Assembly: GCF_011047315.1 (NCBI RefSeq)
Contig: NZ_CP049259.1
Span: 1,178,001-1,242,000 of the forward strand
Length of the DNA stretch: 64,000 bases
Source: Altererythrobacter sp. BO-6
Lineage (GTDB): Bacteria; Pseudomonadota; Alphaproteobacteria; Sphingomonadales; Sphingomonadaceae
Reading direction: 5' to 3'
Under the pieces are notes generated by a model. It made no database searches. It was not told where the DNA came from and saw nothing but the letters and a program-made list of their open reading frames with translations. This document shows positions 63,507-64,000 of this stretch, piece by piece. Within the stretch, counting starts at the first letter, position 1, and every line of letters begins with the position of its first letter. Both the position numbers and the translations under genes were made by a program.

Positions 63507-64000
63507 ATGATGGACTTCGTCTTCACGGCCAATCCTGCCCGCGTCATTTTTCGTCCGGGCGCCGTACAAGCCCTAGCGGAAGAGGCAGATAATCTTGGAT
63601 GCAGGCGTCTGCTGCTGCTTTCGACAGCAGGTCGCGCAGACGATGCCAGGGCAGCGGCGCATTCACTTGGAAACCGCATGGCCGCGGTATTTACCGGCGC
63701 TCGAATGCACACGCCGATCGATGTAACGCTCGAAGCGATTGAGATCGCCAAGACAGCCCAGGTCGACGGAATTGTATCCTACGGAGGCGGGTCAACGATC
63801 GGCCTGGGAAAAGCCATCGCCTTTAGAACCGACCTCCCCCAGATCGTTCTCCCTACGACCTATGCTGGCTCCGAAATGACGCCAATTCTGGGCGAAACCG
63901 AACATGGGGTTAAAACCACAAAGGCGAGCCCGAAGATCCTTCCCGAAGTTGTGATCTACGACGTCGATCTGACGATGTCCCTTCCGGCAGCAACATCTGG
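63507..64000 (+). CDS. Maleylacetate reductase, N-terminal part (cut by window end)
   Basis: 164 residues visible from ATG 63507 (a second ATG at 63510 also fits). The iron-alcohol-dehydrogenase family hallmark YGGGSTIGLGKAIAF and the maleylacetate-reductase signature PTTYAGSEMTPILGETE are present. It reduces maleylacetate to 3-oxoadipate with NAD(P)H. The metal ligands lie beyond the edge. The partner pcaIJ genes in the leftward operon activate the product, so together they form the lower pathway of hydroxyquinol or resorcinol-type compounds. Confidence 0.9.
   Translation, partial: MMDFVFTANPARVIFRPGAVQALAEEADNLGCRRLLLLSTAGRADDARAAAHSLGNRMAAVFTGARMHTPIDVTLEAIEIAKTAQVDGIVSYGGGSTIGLGKAIAFRTDLPQIVLPTTYAGSEMTPILGETEHGVKTTKASPKILPEVVIYDVDLTMSLPAATS

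Overview
The window looks like chromosomal DNA of a high-GC alphaproteobacterium, most likely Sphingomonadales (Erythrobacteraceae/Sphingomonadaceae). This rests on gene style and family content, on the palindromic intergenic repeats (CCTCCCCG..CGGGGAGG and TCATTGCGAG..CTCGCGATGA types), on a two-gene MetH and on a split GcvPA/GcvPB. Taxonomy is inference; no rRNA is present.

Bases 1-36000 are ordinary core metabolism. They hold an acyl-CoA carboxylase pair, a Bcr/CflA exporter diverging from dinB, pgl-Nudix, dps, an SDR and a zinc alcohol dehydrogenase, a serine hydrolase, a small ECF sigma operon and tRNA-Gly(CCC). Next is a nearly complete valine/isobutyrate degradation set: mmsA, isobutyryl-CoA dehydrogenase (frameshifted), 3-hydroxyisobutyryl-CoA hydrolase, enoyl-CoA hydratase and mmsB. 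After an Nmad3-like gene, a nucleotidyltransferase and a flippase come the glycine cleavage genes gcvT-H-PA-PB behind a tandem glycine riboswitch. Last is a methionine operon, ArsR-methyltransferase fusion - metF - metH(N) - metH(C), with a palindromic operator at its promoter; metH(C) is frameshifted in a C5 tract.

At 36001-36048 and 57471-57518 lies an identical 48-bp direct repeat: the 3' part of a tRNA-Thr(CGT) gene from the anticodon loop to CCA. Neither copy has the 5' half. The simplest reading is two tandem islands in a tRNA-Thr gene whose intact copy lies beyond the right edge. Island 1 (36001-57518) contains stress and membrane genes separated by a dispersed ~120-bp repeat, then a satellite-like block (tyrosine integrase, VapE-type ATPase, small unknown proteins). 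It ends with a nitric-oxide/c-di-GMP signalling block: a receiver-winged-helix regulator, a 62-residue isolated histidine-kinase dimerisation hairpin, an H-NOX sensor, an HNOBA hybrid histidine kinase, a FixJ-like regulator, a frameshifted Flp pilin, a GGDEF protein with a degenerate EAL domain and a GAF-EAL phosphodiesterase.

The second island (57519 to past the window end) is catabolic: 3-oxoadipate CoA-transferase subunits, an acyl-CoA-dehydrogenase-fold flavoprotein, a GlcG/HbpS protein, a CocE/NonD hydrolase and, divergently, a maleylacetate reductase cut by the window end. Two copies of an ATACGGTATCG operator lie at its two promoter regions, so it looks like one regulon feeding maleylacetate to 3-oxoadipate to 3-oxoadipyl-CoA. 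Three genes in the window carry apparent single-base frameshifts, two of them in homopolymers, so consensus errors must be considered alongside real gene decay.
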